The notes beneath the pieces are model-generated. The model made no database searches. It was not told where the DNA came from and worked only from the letters and a program-made list of their open reading frames with translations. Below are positions 42,240 through 51,068 of a stretch of DNA of 64,000 nt, in pieces. Both the position numbers and the translations under genes were made by a program. Where the stretch lies: positions 62,001 through 126,000 of the forward strand of contig NZ_JAQQPS010000013.1 of NCBI RefSeq assembly GCF_036688685.1. The letters are read 5' to 3'. This DNA is from JALYUM01 sp036688685 (GTDB taxonomy: Bacteria > Pseudomonadota > Gammaproteobacteria > Burkholderiales > Burkholderiaceae_D). Within the stretch, counting starts at the first letter, position 1. Each line of letters starts with the position of its first letter.

Positions 42240-42461
42240 ATGAAATCGATCAAACAACTCGTCGCAGGCGTTTCGTTGGCAGCAGTCGCACTCGGCATGG
42301 TCGGCTGCGCCGGCATGTCGAACCAGGATAAAAACACCGCCATCGGCGCCGGCGCCGGTGCAGTGATCGGCGGCGTGCTGACCGGCGGCAGCGCCGTCGG
42401 CACGGTTGGCGGCGCAGCCGTCGGCGGCGTGATCGGCAATCAGGTCAAGCCGACCCGTTAA
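42240..42461 (+). CDS. glycine-zipper lipoprotein (OsmB-like)
   Basis: This 73-residue lipoprotein has a lipobox (MVGC, Cys22) and a glycine zipper (AIGAGAGAVIGGVLTGG, GTVGGAAVGGVIGNQ), as in OsmB and YmgG-like proteins. AAGGAG precedes the ATG. It is probably an osmotic- or envelope-stress protein, by family. A strong bidirectional terminator follows. Confidence 0.9.
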   Translation: MKSIKQLVAGVSLAAVALGMVGCAGMSNQDKNTAIGAGAGAVIGGVLTGGSAVGTVGGAAVGGVIGNQVKPTR

Positions 42462-42483
42462 GCTTCAACGTTCGCACGCAAGC

Positions 42484-42515
42484 AAAAACGCCGTCCAGCT
42501 GGACGGCGTTTTTTT
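42484..42515. terminator. bidirectional rho-independent terminator
   Basis: A 13-bp stem (AAAAACGCCGTCC / GGACGGCGTTTTT) has an AGCT loop and T runs on both strands. It serves the OsmB-like gene and the convergent M20 peptidase gene. Confidence 0.92.
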
Positions 42516-42526
42516 GCGCGGATGGT

Positions 42527-43762
42527 TTATTGGGACAGCGTTTCGAGCAGCCGCACCGTCAGGTACAGGCGCGCCGGCACGCTGTCCAGGTCGGCCCACT
42601 CATCCGGCGAATGGAGACGGTCGCCGACGATGCCCAGGCCATCGAGCACCATCGGCTTGGCGCTACCGGGCTGCCAGGCAAAACCGGCGTCGGTGCCGTA
42701 GCGCATCGCGGTTGGCACCAGCGTTTTACCCAGCTCGGCGTAGATGCTCACTGCTTGCGCCGCCAATTGATCAGTGGCGGCGTTGCGCGCGAAGGGCGGG
42801 CGGGTCGCATCGACCTTGACGCTGACGCTGGTGCCGGGAATGATTGTGAGACGGCTGATCGTATCGGCGTCGCGCTGCACCCGGGCCAGTTCCTGCGGCA
42901 CGGAATAACGCATGTCGCCGGTGGCGCTGGCCTGGTCGGGGATGATGTTCATCTTCTGGCCGGCACGCAGCATGGTCCAGTTGACGGTGGTGCCCTGCGC
43001 TGCGCTGCCCAGGTTGCGCAACGCCAGCACCTGGTGCCCCAGTTCGAGCGCTGCATTATTGCCCTTTTCCGGCGCCGAACCGGCGTGCGAGGCCAGCCCT
43101 TTGACGTCCAGGTGCAGGTAGGCGATGCCGTTGGTGGCGACAATCACGCGCTCGGCGTCGGGCGGTTCGAACAGCAGCACCGCATCCTGCTGCGCGGCCA
43201 GTGCGCGGATCGCAGCGCGCGAACCTTGTGAACCGACTTCTTCGTCCGGATTGAACAGGACCGTCAAGGTTTTGTAGCCATTCATGCCGCGCGCCCGGGC
43301 AATCGCCAGCGCCTGCAATATCAGCATCGCGCCGCCCTTCGCATCGGCCACGCCGGGACCGTAGGCCTTGTTGCCCGCCACGCGGAACGGGCGCGCGGCC
43401 GCATCGCCGACGCCGAACACGGTGTCGTAGTGAATCATCAGCATCAAATTCTTGCTGCCGCTGCCGCGCAGCGTACCCACCACCGTCTTGCCGGCCGACG
43501 GCGCCGCCGCCGTCAGATGCACATCGGCGCCGAGCGCTGTCAGGCGCGCTGCCAATACATCGGCAACCTGGTTCAGACCGGCGCCGTCCTGGCTACCGGA
43601 GTCGAGGTTGACCAGCTGGGCCAGCCCGGTCAGGAAATCCGGCCGGGCTGCTTCGGCAGCAGCCAGGAGCGGGGCATCGGCCTGCGCCCAGGCACTGTTG
43701 CAGGCAAGGCAAACGGCGCTGGCGGCCAGCGCACGCAGCGCGTGGTGTATGTTTTTTTTCAT
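42527..43762 (-). CDS. secreted M20 family metallopeptidase (glutamate carboxypeptidase-like)
   Basis: This 411-residue protein has a signal peptide (cleavage after ..NSAWA-QA) and the M20 zinc motifs: MIHYDTVF, GVADAKGGA with the bridging Asp, and FNPDEEVGS with the catalytic Glu. It resembles carboxypeptidase G2, which releases C-terminal glutamate from folates and peptides. The substrate here is inferred only from the family. It is divergent from the cytochrome operon. Confidence 0.9.
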   Translation of the reverse strand: MKKNIHHALRALAASAVCLACNSAWAQADAPLLAAAEAARPDFLTGLAQLVNLDSGSQDGAGLNQVADVLAARLTALGADVHLTAAAPSAGKTVVGTLRGSGSKNLMLMIHYDTVFGVGDAAARPFRVAGNKAYGPGVADAKGGAMLILQALAIARARGMNGYKTLTVLFNPDEEVGSQGSRAAIRALAAQQDAVLLFEPPDAERVIVATNGIAYLHLDVKGLASHAGSAPEKGNNAALELGHQVLALRNLGSAAQGTTVNWTMLRAGQKMNIIPDQASATGDMRYSVPQELARVQRDADTISRLTIIPGTSVSVKVDATRPPFARNAATDQLAAQAVSIYAELGKTLVPTAMRYGTDAGFAWQPGSAKPMVLDGLGIVGDRLHSPDEWADLDSVPARLYLTVRLLETLSQ

Positions 43763-43861
43763 GGCTCAGCTGCAAATGAATGACGCCGTAATCATACATT
43801 GGCCGAGGCGTGGCCCATACAAGTACCGGCGGTGGCCCAAAAAAACCGGAAAACAAGTACC

Positions 43862-43884
43862 AATTGTTAAAACCAGTAACAATT
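43862..43884. promoter_or_regulatory. 23-bp dyad operator upstream of the oxidase operon
   Basis: AATTGTTA and TAACAATT form perfect 8-bp arms around a 7-base spacer in AT-rich DNA. A TAGTAT -10-like element lies at 43894-43899. A Crp/Fnr regulator encoded at the operon's end (49272-50003) is a natural candidate to bind here, though the sequence is not the FNR consensus. Confidence 0.6.
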
Positions 43885-44006
43885 TAATCATGCTAGTATG
43901 TACATGTCCTGCAGTAACTATCACGATCTTTCACGATCGCTGCCGCAGCTCTTCAAAGCTGATCTGTGCGCGCTTCCCTTGCACACTCCCTCACGAAGCG
44001 CCTTTC

Positions 44007-44777
44007 ATGACTCTTTACCCATTCCGTCCGCATGGCGCCTTGCGCCGCGCGGCTGCGCTGCTATTTTCAAGCACGGCGCTGCTTTCTGTGCTGCATGGCG
44101 CCCAGGCCCAGCCGGTCCAGAACCGCGCCGACGCGATTCCCGCGTTCAAACAACTCGACTCGATCGAAGCGCGGGTCCAGGGCTGTGTCACCTGCCACGG
44201 CCAGCAAGGCCAGGGCACGGCCGACGGTTATTTCCCGCGCATCGCCGGCAAGCCCGCCGGTTACCTGTACAACCAGCTGATCGCCTTTCGCGACGGCACA
44301 CGCAGCTATCCACCGATGAATTACCTGGTGGCCTACCTGCCTGACCCGTACCTGAAGGCGATGGCCGAGCATTTCGCGGCCCAGCGTCCACCGCTGCAGA
44401 CCCAGGCAGTGGACGCCGCGCCCGCGAACAGCGCGGCGAACGCGCGCGGCCAGCTGCTCGCCACCGCCGGCGACGCGGCCAAGGGCATTCCCGCCTGTGT
44501 CGCCTGTCACGGCAAGAACCTGAGTGGCATGGAACCCGGCATTCCCGGCCTGGCCGGCTTGCGGCCTGCCTACATCGCCGGCCAATTGACGCGCTGGAAA
44601 GTCGGCGAGCGCCACGCACTGGCGCCCGACTGCATGAAGCGCATCGCCACGCGCCTGTCCGACAGCGATATCAGCGCGGTGGCCGGCTGGCTGGCGCAGC
44701 AAACCCCTCCGGCGCAAGCGTCGCCCGAGCCTTCCAATCTGGTTCGAATGCCGCTCGCTTGCGGCAGCCAACGGTAA
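44007..44777 (+). CDS. secreted dihaem cytochrome c (c4-like)
   Basis: This 256-residue protein has a signal peptide (cleavage after ..GAQA-QP) and two class I cytochrome domains with haem sites CVTCHGQ (near residue 54) and CVACHGK (near 165), each followed by a distal Met segment. It would carry electrons in the periplasm to the oxidase encoded downstream. The start at 44007 gives a clean signal peptide. The next gene starts 6 bases after the stop. Confidence 0.9.
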   Translation: MTLYPFRPHGALRRAAALLFSSTALLSVLHGAQAQPVQNRADAIPAFKQLDSIEARVQGCVTCHGQQGQGTADGYFPRIAGKPAGYLYNQLIAFRDGTRSYPPMNYLVAYLPDPYLKAMAEHFAAQRPPLQTQAVDAAPANSAANARGQLLATAGDAAKGIPACVACHGKNLSGMEPGIPGLAGLRPAYIAGQLTRWKVGERHALAPDCMKRIATRLSDSDISAVAGWLAQQTPPAQASPEPSNLVRMPLACGSQR

Positions 44778-44783
44778 AACAGC

Positions 44784-46070
44784 ATGCGCACAAGCTTCCG
44801 AATCATTGCAGGTCTCCTTGCGCTGGGCGTTATTGCCGGCGCCACCTTGTATTTCCTGCGTCCAGGCGTGCTGCCCCACGGCAAAGGGCTGACGCAACTC
44901 AGCGCGACCTCCAAGGTCATCACGCGCGGCGAGTATTTGGCCCGGGCCGGCGACTGCGTGGCCTGCCACACGGTACCGAACGGCGCCCTGTTTGCGGGCG
45001 GGCGCGCCATGGCCACCCCGTTCGGCAACCTGTACGTGCCGAACATCACGCCAGACGACGACACCGGCATCGGGCTGTGGAATACCGAAGAGTTTTACCG
45101 CATGATGCATACCGGCGTCTCGCGCGACGGCAAGCTGCTCTATCCGGCCATGCCGTTTGCCTCCTACACCCAGGTGACCAAGGACGATTCCGACGCCATC
45201 TTCGCGTACCTGATGTCGATCACGCCGGTCAAGCTGAAGAACCGCGAACACGAACTGCGCTTCCCCTTCAATAACCGCGAACTGCTGATCGGCTGGCGCA
45301 CCCTGTATTTCAAGGAAGGCGAGTACAAGCCCGATCCGCAGCGCAACGCCGAGTGGAACCGCGGCGCCTACCTGGTCAAGGGCCTGGGCCACTGCGCGAT
45401 GTGCCATTCCGCCGTGAATGCACTGGGCGGCTCGAGCGAGTCGAAAGCCTTTGAAGGCGGCATGATTCCAAACCAGAACTGGTATGCGCCGTCGCTGACG
45501 TCGAACCGGGAAGCCGGCCTGGGCAACTGGAAGATCGAGGAGATTGCCAGCCTGCTGCAGGCCGGCGTCTCGCACCGCGGCACCGTCTACGGCCCGATGG
45601 CCGAAGTGGTCTACAACAGCCTGCAATACCTGACCGACGAAGACGCCAGGGCGATGGCCGTGTATCTGAAGGAATTGCCGCAAAAGGACAGCGGCCCGGC
45701 GCCGGTCAGCCAGGCGCACCTGGTCAGCCCGGCCGTGATGGAAGTGGGCCGCAAGGTGTACACCCTGCAGTGCGCGGTCTGCCACGGCGCCGACGGCAAG
45801 GGCCAGACGCCGGCCTATCCGCCGCTGGCCGGCAACCAGTCGATCACGATGGCCTCGCCGGTGAACCCGATCCGCATGGTGCTCAATGGCGGCTACCCGC
45901 CCGGCACCCGCAAGAATCCGCAGCCGCACGGCATGCCGCCGTTCTCGCACATCTTGAACGATGACGAAGTTGCCGCCGCCGTCACCTATATCCGCGTGGC
46001 CTGGGGCAACACCGGCGCCCCCGTCTCCGCCACTCAGGTCAACGACCTGCGCACACTGTTACCCGAATAG
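44784..46070 (+). CDS. membrane-anchored trihaem cytochrome c
   Basis: This 428-residue protein has an N-terminal membrane anchor (residues 6-25) and three haem c sites, CVACHTV, CAMCHSA and CAVCHGA, each in a class I domain. It resembles the cytochrome subunit of alcohol/gluconate dehydrogenases, but no partner dehydrogenase is adjacent. It probably relays electrons within this oxidase operon. It lies 6 bases after the dihaem cytochrome gene. Confidence 0.92.
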   Translation: MRTSFRIIAGLLALGVIAGATLYFLRPGVLPHGKGLTQLSATSKVITRGEYLARAGDCVACHTVPNGALFAGGRAMATPFGNLYVPNITPDDDTGIGLWNTEEFYRMMHTGVSRDGKLLYPAMPFASYTQVTKDDSDAIFAYLMSITPVKLKNREHELRFPFNNRELLIGWRTLYFKEGEYKPDPQRNAEWNRGAYLVKGLGHCAMCHSAVNALGGSSESKAFEGGMIPNQNWYAPSLTSNREAGLGNWKIEEIASLLQAGVSHRGTVYGPMAEVVYNSLQYLTDEDARAMAVYLKELPQKDSGPAPVSQAHLVSPAVMEVGRKVYTLQCAVCHGADGKGQTPAYPPLAGNQSITMASPVNPIRMVLNGGYPPGTRKNPQPHGMPPFSHILNDDEVAAAVTYIRVAWGNTGAPVSATQVNDLRTLLPE

Positions 46071-46078
46071 GACACGCC

Positions 46079-46252
46079 ATGCCATCTCCGCACGAAACCG
46101 ATGTAACGGCCGATACGGCCCGGGTTGACGCCATCGTCGCCCAGGGCCCCGCCGGCGCCTTTGCCGTGGCCGGCGTGGCCACCGTCATCGTCATGGCCAT
46201 TTTTGTTGCCTTTTATTTCTTCGTGTACCTGCCGCGCGGTGCCGTGCAATGA
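46079..46252 (+). CDS. 57-residue membrane peptide of the oxidase operon
   Basis: This short gene encodes one strong membrane helix (AFAVAGVATVIVMAIFVAFYFFVYL) after a polar N-terminus and ends in PRGAVQ. The stop overlaps the subunit II start in an ATGA, so it is surely translated with it. It may be a small accessory subunit, like subunit IIa of ba3-type oxidases; that is inference from position and size. Confidence 0.75.
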   Translation: MPSPHETDVTADTARVDAIVAQGPAGAFAVAGVATVIVMAIFVAFYFFVYLPRGAVQ

Positions 46253-46836
46253 GCGCGCCGAGCGAACCGGCCGTGCCCGCCAGCGACCACCATCTGGCCG
46301 AAAAGGTGGCCAACGCCGCCGAGCGGCGCTGGGCCATCATCGTGGTCCTGATCATCGTTGCGATGCTGGCGATGATGGTGTTTACCGGCCTGCACTATGC
46401 CGCCATGCCGCCGTCGCGGGTGGAAACGGTCGACATCAAGACCCTGCATATCCGCGGCGAGTTCGTGGAAAACAACCTTGGTACTGCGCTGGAAAAGGAT
46501 GGCCGCGTGATCGTCCGCCTGATAGCGCAGCAGTACTCGTTTTCGCCCCAGTGCATGGTGGTGCCGGCCGGCGTGCCGGTCACCTTCCGCGGCACCAGCA
46601 CCGATGCCATCCACGGCTTCGTGGTGGGCCGCACGAATGCCAACACCATGCTCATTCCCGGCTTCGTGTCGACCTTCACGACCACCTTTCCGAAGGGCGG
46701 CGAGCAGTTGATGCCATGCCATGAATACTGCGGCACCGGCCATGAAGCCATGTGGGCGAAGGTGCAGGTCATTCCGCCCGAAGAATTCTTCGCCAAAATC
46801 CGTGCATCCGAAAGGCTCAGCTGTGTTCAACGCTAG
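46249..46836 (+). CDS. cytochrome c oxidase subunit II (CuA-containing, ba3-type)
   Basis: This 195-residue protein has one membrane helix (about residues 28-50) and a cupredoxin domain with the full binuclear CuA site: His122, Cys157, Cys161, His165 and Met168 in the CHEYCGTGHEAMW block. A single helix and short length are typical of B-type (ba3-like) oxidases. It receives electrons from cytochrome c and passes them to subunit I. Its end overlaps the subunit I start by 14 bases. Confidence 0.93.
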   Translation: MSAPSEPAVPASDHHLAEKVANAAERRWAIIVVLIIVAMLAMMVFTGLHYAAMPPSRVETVDIKTLHIRGEFVENNLGTALEKDGRVIVRLIAQQYSFSPQCMVVPAGVPVTFRGTSTDAIHGFVVGRTNANTMLIPGFVSTFTTTFPKGGEQLMPCHEYCGTGHEAMWAKVQVIPPEEFFAKIRASERLSCVQR

Positions 46837-48442
46837 AAAACTCGTTGCGGCCCATTTCTGGGTCGCCTTCATCGCCTTCTTTGCCGCCGTCCTGCTGGGC
46901 GAATGGCAAATGTTCATGCGCAGCCCGCTGTCTTCCTGGATCAACAACCCGGAACATTACTACCGCTCGGTCACGGCGCACGGCACCGTCATGGCGTATG
47001 TGCTGCCCACCCTGATCGCGATGGGCTTCGGCTACGCCATCACCGAAATCGCCCTGAAGCGCCCGCTGGTCGGCCTGCGCTGGGCCTGGACCGGCTTCGG
47101 CCTGGTGATTGCCGGCACCGTGATGGCGGCCGCCACCATGGCAGCCGGCAAGGCGTCGGTGCTGTACACGTTTTACCCGCCGATGATCGCCAGCCCCTTC
47201 TTCTACCTTGGTATCGTGCTGGTGGTGGTGGGTTCCTGGATCTGGGTGGCGCTGATGGCCATCAACCTGCATGCCTGGAAAAAAGCCAACCCGGGCGCCA
47301 CCATCCCGCTGGCGATGTACGGCAACTGCGCCGGCGCCTTCCTGTGGGCCTGGACCTCGATCGGGGCCGCGGTCGAAATTCTCGTGTTGATTTTGCCGGC
47401 CTCGCTGGGCTGGACCGACACCATCAACGCCGGCCTGTCGCGGGTGCTGTTTTCCTGGACACTGCACGCCATCGTGTATTTCTGGCTGATGCCGGCCTAC
47501 ATCGTGTTTTATACGATGTTTCCGAAGGCAATCGGCGGACGGCTCTACAGCGACACCATGGGCCGCGTCTCGTTTGCCCTGTTCCTGGTGTTCTCGATGC
47601 CGATCGGTATCCACCACCTGTTCGCCGACCCGCAAGTGGGCGCCGGCTTCAAGTTCGTGCACGCCGCCATGACGGCAATGGTGTCGATCCCGACCTTCCT
47701 GACGGTGTTTACCATTGTCGCGTCGGCCGAACTGGTGGCAAGACTGCGCGGCGGCAAGGGCCTGTTCGGCTGGGTCAAAGCGCTCCCGTGGTCGAACCCG
47801 ATGATGCTGGCCGTGACCTTCGCCTTCGTCATGCTCGGTTTCGGTGGCGCCGGCGGCCTGATCAACATGAGCTACCAGCTCAACGAGTCGATCCATAACA
47901 CCCAGTGGGTGACCGGTCACTTCCACCTGATTTTCGGCGGCGCGATCGTGATCATGTACTTCATGGTGGCCTATGAACTGTGGCCGCAGCTGCGCAACAG
48001 CGCACCGCTGTCGGCCCGGCTGATCAAGACGCAGCTGAGCCTGTGGTTCGGCGGCATGATGATCCTGACGCTGCCCTGGCACCTGGTCGGCCTGCTGGGC
48101 GCGCCGCGCCGCATGGCCTATTTCGACTATACCCACCCGGCCCTGCAAGCCCAGGCCATCACGGTGACCATGTCCACCGTCGGCGGCCTGATCCTGGTGG
48201 TGTCGGCCGTGTTGTTCATCTACATACTGGCGACCACGAAACCGGCCAGCGGTACCGTGCCGGCCTACGAATTCAGCAAGGCGGTGCACCCGGACGCCAA
48301 AACGCCCGCCGTCCTCAACAGCTTCAGCCTGTGGGTGGCGATGATGATCGCGCTGACCCTGGTCAACTACGGCTACCCGATTGCACAACTGGCCATGACC
48401 GAACATGCTTACGTGCCGGTCATTCACATCGGAGAACGTTGA
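46823..48442 (+). CDS. B-type haem-copper oxidase subunit I (ba3-like)
   Basis: This 539-residue protein has about 13 membrane helices. The haem and copper ligands are present: low-spin haem His53 (TAHGTVMAY), CuB His215 with the crosslinked Tyr219 (LHAIVYF), His264/265 (IHHLF), and His366/His368 (TGHFHLI). It reduces O2 to water and pumps protons. B-type enzymes have high oxygen affinity, which suits low oxygen. The GTG at 46823 is preceded by AAAGG and overlaps subunit II. The next gene overlaps the stop by one base (TGATG). Confidence 0.93.
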   Translation: MFNARKLVAAHFWVAFIAFFAAVLLGEWQMFMRSPLSSWINNPEHYYRSVTAHGTVMAYVLPTLIAMGFGYAITEIALKRPLVGLRWAWTGFGLVIAGTVMAAATMAAGKASVLYTFYPPMIASPFFYLGIVLVVVGSWIWVALMAINLHAWKKANPGATIPLAMYGNCAGAFLWAWTSIGAAVEILVLILPASLGWTDTINAGLSRVLFSWTLHAIVYFWLMPAYIVFYTMFPKAIGGRLYSDTMGRVSFALFLVFSMPIGIHHLFADPQVGAGFKFVHAAMTAMVSIPTFLTVFTIVASAELVARLRGGKGLFGWVKALPWSNPMMLAVTFAFVMLGFGGAGGLINMSYQLNESIHNTQWVTGHFHLIFGGAIVIMYFMVAYELWPQLRNSAPLSARLIKTQLSLWFGGMMILTLPWHLVGLLGAPRRMAYFDYTHPALQAQAITVTMSTVGGLILVVSAVLFIYILATTKPASGTVPAYEFSKAVHPDAKTPAVLNSFSLWVAMMIALTLVNYGYPIAQLAMTEHAYVPVIHIGER

Positions 48443-49248
48443 TGACAACGCATAAGCCGCAACCCGCGCGCCATCGGCTGGCGTGGATCTGCATCGGCAC
48501 CCTGGCGGCGCTGACGGTGGTCTCGGTGGTGGTCGGCTTCGCCGTCCTGCCCTCGGCCCAAAGCGACTACAAGGCCGGCGGCCTCTGGGACAGCATTTGC
48601 CGGGCAGCCGGCGTGCCAAGTTCCTGGGGTCCCGGCGCCAGCGCCACGGCGCCGGTGGTGGCCAGCAACGTGATCCTGCTGCCGGCGATGGCGCGCACCG
48701 CGTCGTCCGACTCGGTCGGGCGCGGCGCCACCCTGGCCCACAGCTGCACCATGTGCCATGGCGCGCGCGGCATGAGCCGCTCGGACGTGCCCAACCTGGC
48801 CGGCCAGTATCCGGAAGTGGTGGCCAAGCAGCTGCACGACTACCAGACCGGCAAGCGCAGCAACGCCGTCATGGCCACCCTCGCGCAAGGCTTGTCCGAG
48901 CAAAACATCGCCGACCTGGCGGCCTACTATGCCAGCCTGCCGAAAGCGCGCCTGGCCGCCACCAGCTACGACGAAGTGTTGCCGGCGCTGGTGCGGGTGG
49001 GCGACCCGATGCGCAATATCGCGCCGTGCATCTCTTGCCACGGCGGCGTCGACCAGAAACTCGGCGCGCCCTGGCTGGAAGGCATGCCCAAGGATTACCT
49101 GGTGCAGCAGCTGGTGCAGTTCAAATCGGGCGCGCGCAGGAACGATGGGGAACTGCAGATGCGCAACGTGGCGCATGCAATGACCGCTGCCGAGATCGAT
49201 GCCGTGGCCAGCTTCTATGCGCGCAAGGGCCTGCCGGCGCGCGAATGA
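48442..49248 (+). CDS. membrane-anchored dihaem cytochrome c (c4-like)
   Basis: This 268-residue protein has an N-terminal membrane segment (about residues 14-34) and two haem sites (CTMCHGA, CISCHGG) in tandem class I domains. It is translationally coupled to subunit I and is probably the direct electron donor or a fused-in subunit. It is the third multihaem cytochrome of the operon. Confidence 0.92.
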   Translation: MTTHKPQPARHRLAWICIGTLAALTVVSVVVGFAVLPSAQSDYKAGGLWDSICRAAGVPSSWGPGASATAPVVASNVILLPAMARTASSDSVGRGATLAHSCTMCHGARGMSRSDVPNLAGQYPEVVAKQLHDYQTGKRSNAVMATLAQGLSEQNIADLAAYYASLPKARLAATSYDEVLPALVRVGDPMRNIAPCISCHGGVDQKLGAPWLEGMPKDYLVQQLVQFKSGARRNDGELQMRNVAHAMTAAEIDAVASFYARKGLPARE

Positions 49249-49271
49249 TGGCTGCGCGCCACTAACGTTGA

Positions 49272-50003
49272 CTACTGGAAGGCCGACGCCACCGCGTTGG
49301 CGCCGGCTTCCTTGACGATCTGGTAGCAGGTGCACGAGGCGGCAGCCAGGCCGTCGGGATCGATGATTTCGATATTCCCGCGGCTGTAAATGATCAGGCC
49401 CTGCTGCTGCAGCGCGCTGGCCGCCTTGGTCACGCCGACCCGGCGCACGCCCAGCGCGTGCGCGAGGAATTCGTGGGTCAGGTGGAACTTATCCGATTGC
49501 AGGCGGTCACGCGTGATCAGCAGCGAGCGCGCCAGCCGCGCCTCGAGCACGTGGAAACGCGAACAAACCGCAATTTGCATCGCTTGCGCCAGCAGGCTGT
49601 CGGTGTAACGGTACAGCATGCGCTGCAGCGACGGGTTGCGCGCGAACTCGGCGCGAAAGGCCACCGCATCCATGCGACTGGCGTTACCGGCACGCTGGAC
49701 GATGGCGCGCACCTGGCTGGTTTCGTGGCCCAGCGCCACGGTGGTGCCGAGCATGCCTTCGCGCCCGACCAGACCCACTTCAAGCGTCATGCGCCCTTCG
49801 GCCACACCGAGTAGCGAGATCAGGCAGTCGTGCGGAAAATAAATAGAGTGAATCAGGTCACCGGGATGGGACAGCACCATGCCGATGTCGAGCTGGACTT
49901 GTTCCAGCGCCGGCAGCATGTGCGCCAGCTCCTCGACCGGCAAGGCCGCTAGCAACTGGTTGGCATGGTGCTCCGCCAGCATGGGCGGTGCGGCATGGTT
50001 CAT
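49272..50003 (-). CDS. Crp/Fnr family transcriptional regulator
   Basis: This 243-residue protein has a cyclic-nucleotide-binding-like sensor domain (SHPGDLIHSIYFPHDCLISL) and a C-terminal Crp helix-turn-helix (LAHALGVRRVGVTKAASALQ). It lacks the N-terminal cysteine cluster of FNR, so it does not sense O2 by an iron-sulfur cluster. GAGGA lies before the ATG at 50003; longer starts at 50024 and 50039 lack a ribosome site. It converges with the oxidase operon and may control it. Confidence 0.88.
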   Translation of the reverse strand: MNHAAPPMLAEHHANQLLAALPVEELAHMLPALEQVQLDIGMVLSHPGDLIHSIYFPHDCLISLLGVAEGRMTLEVGLVGREGMLGTTVALGHETSQVRAIVQRAGNASRMDAVAFRAEFARNPSLQRMLYRYTDSLLAQAMQIAVCSRFHVLEARLARSLLITRDRLQSDKFHLTHEFLAHALGVRRVGVTKAASALQQQGLIIYSRGNIEIIDPDGLAAASCTCYQIVKEAGANAVASAFQ

Positions 50004-50232
50004 CGCATCCTCAACGGGAGACATCGGACATTCAAGCATGGTGGTTTTACAAGGGGCATGGGTGGCGACAGTTACATTTACCTACAATTTGAACAAGCGT
50101 AACCACTCTGATACGACAGGTATGTACGGTGACGCACGGATGCGCCGGATGCTTGCCAGCGACAATGACTTACTGACTGTACGCAAGAATATGCGTGCGC
50201 TCCCGGACCGAACAACCAGCCAAGGAATCACC

Positions 50233-50910
50233 ATGCAATCGACCATCCCACCTGCCCCACCCGGCCGCGCCCGCCAGCATCCGCTGCTGATTGCCGCCGC
50301 CATCGCCGTCATCCTGTTTTGCCTGGTGGCCACGGCCGCCGTCATGGGCTGGATTCCGTCCACGCTGCGCGGCGGCGCCGACAACACCTTGAGCGAAGCT
50401 GACCGCATGGCACTGTCGAGCAAGATGGCGCAGCAGGACAATGTCGCGGCCGTGGTCACGCCTGCGCCAGCAATGGTGACAGCGGCGCCGGCGCCGCAGA
50501 ACTTCGTGCCGGCCCCGGCCAGTGTGCCCGCACCCGAACCAGTTGCCGAAGCGGCGCCGCCGGCGCGCGACTGGTGCGCCAACTGCGGCAATATCGAATC
50601 GATCCGCACCATCACCACCCGCGCCGAGGGCAGCGGCCTGGGCGCGGGTGCCGGCGCGGTGCTGGGTGGCTTGCTGGGCAACCAGGTCGGCAGCGGCCAC
50701 GGCCGCCAATTGGCGACGGTTGCGGGCGCCGTCGGCGGCGCCGTGGTGGGCAACCAGGTCGAGGGCAGCATGAAAGCCAATACCAGCTACGAAATCCGCG
50801 TGCGCCTCGACAATGGCAAATACCGCACGTTCCACCAGACCCGCGCACCGGGCTGGCGCGACGGTGACCGCGTGCGCGTTGTCAACGGCGGCCTGCGCTC
50901 GGTCAGCTGA
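50233..50910 (+). CDS. membrane glycine-zipper 2TM protein
   Basis: This 225-residue protein has one N-terminal membrane helix (about residues 18-42), a Pro/Ala-rich linker and a CANCGNIESI segment. A glycine-zipper hairpin (GAGAGAVLGGLLGNQVGSG, GAVGGAVVGNQVEG) is followed by a C-terminal beta domain (YEIRVRLDNGKYRTF). It is a larger, inner-membrane-anchored paralogue of the SlyB-like lipoprotein at 35118-35585. Its start has AAGGAA upstream. The function is probably envelope integrity. Confidence 0.88.
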   Translation: MQSTIPPAPPGRARQHPLLIAAAIAVILFCLVATAAVMGWIPSTLRGGADNTLSEADRMALSSKMAQQDNVAAVVTPAPAMVTAAPAPQNFVPAPASVPAPEPVAEAAPPARDWCANCGNIESIRTITTRAEGSGLGAGAGAVLGGLLGNQVGSGHGRQLATVAGAVGGAVVGNQVEGSMKANTSYEIRVRLDNGKYRTFHQTRAPGWRDGDRVRVVNGGLRSVS

Positions 50911-50933
50911 AGTGTTCTAAAAACAACAGGGAG

Positions 50934-50957
50934 ACCGGGCTGCGGCCCGGTTTTTTT
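50934..50957 (+). terminator. rho-independent terminator of the glycine-zipper gene
   Basis: ACCGGGC / GCCCGGT stem with a TGCG loop is followed by seven T. Confidence 0.88.
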
Positions 50958-51068
50958 ATTTCTTATTCGCAATGTGAAACAGCGCACCGAGTCGCATCTG
51001 AGCAGGAGGGACAATCGCTTCACGTTGACGTTATCGACGGAGCAGGACAACCAAGGGGAAGGATAGCT

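Noticed and set aside
44067..48619. Two minus-strand frames of about 600 residues opposite the cytochrome and oxidase genes
   Set aside because: Both are rich in His, Arg and Gly and lack domains or ribosome sites, while the opposite strand has all haem, CuA and CuB ligands.
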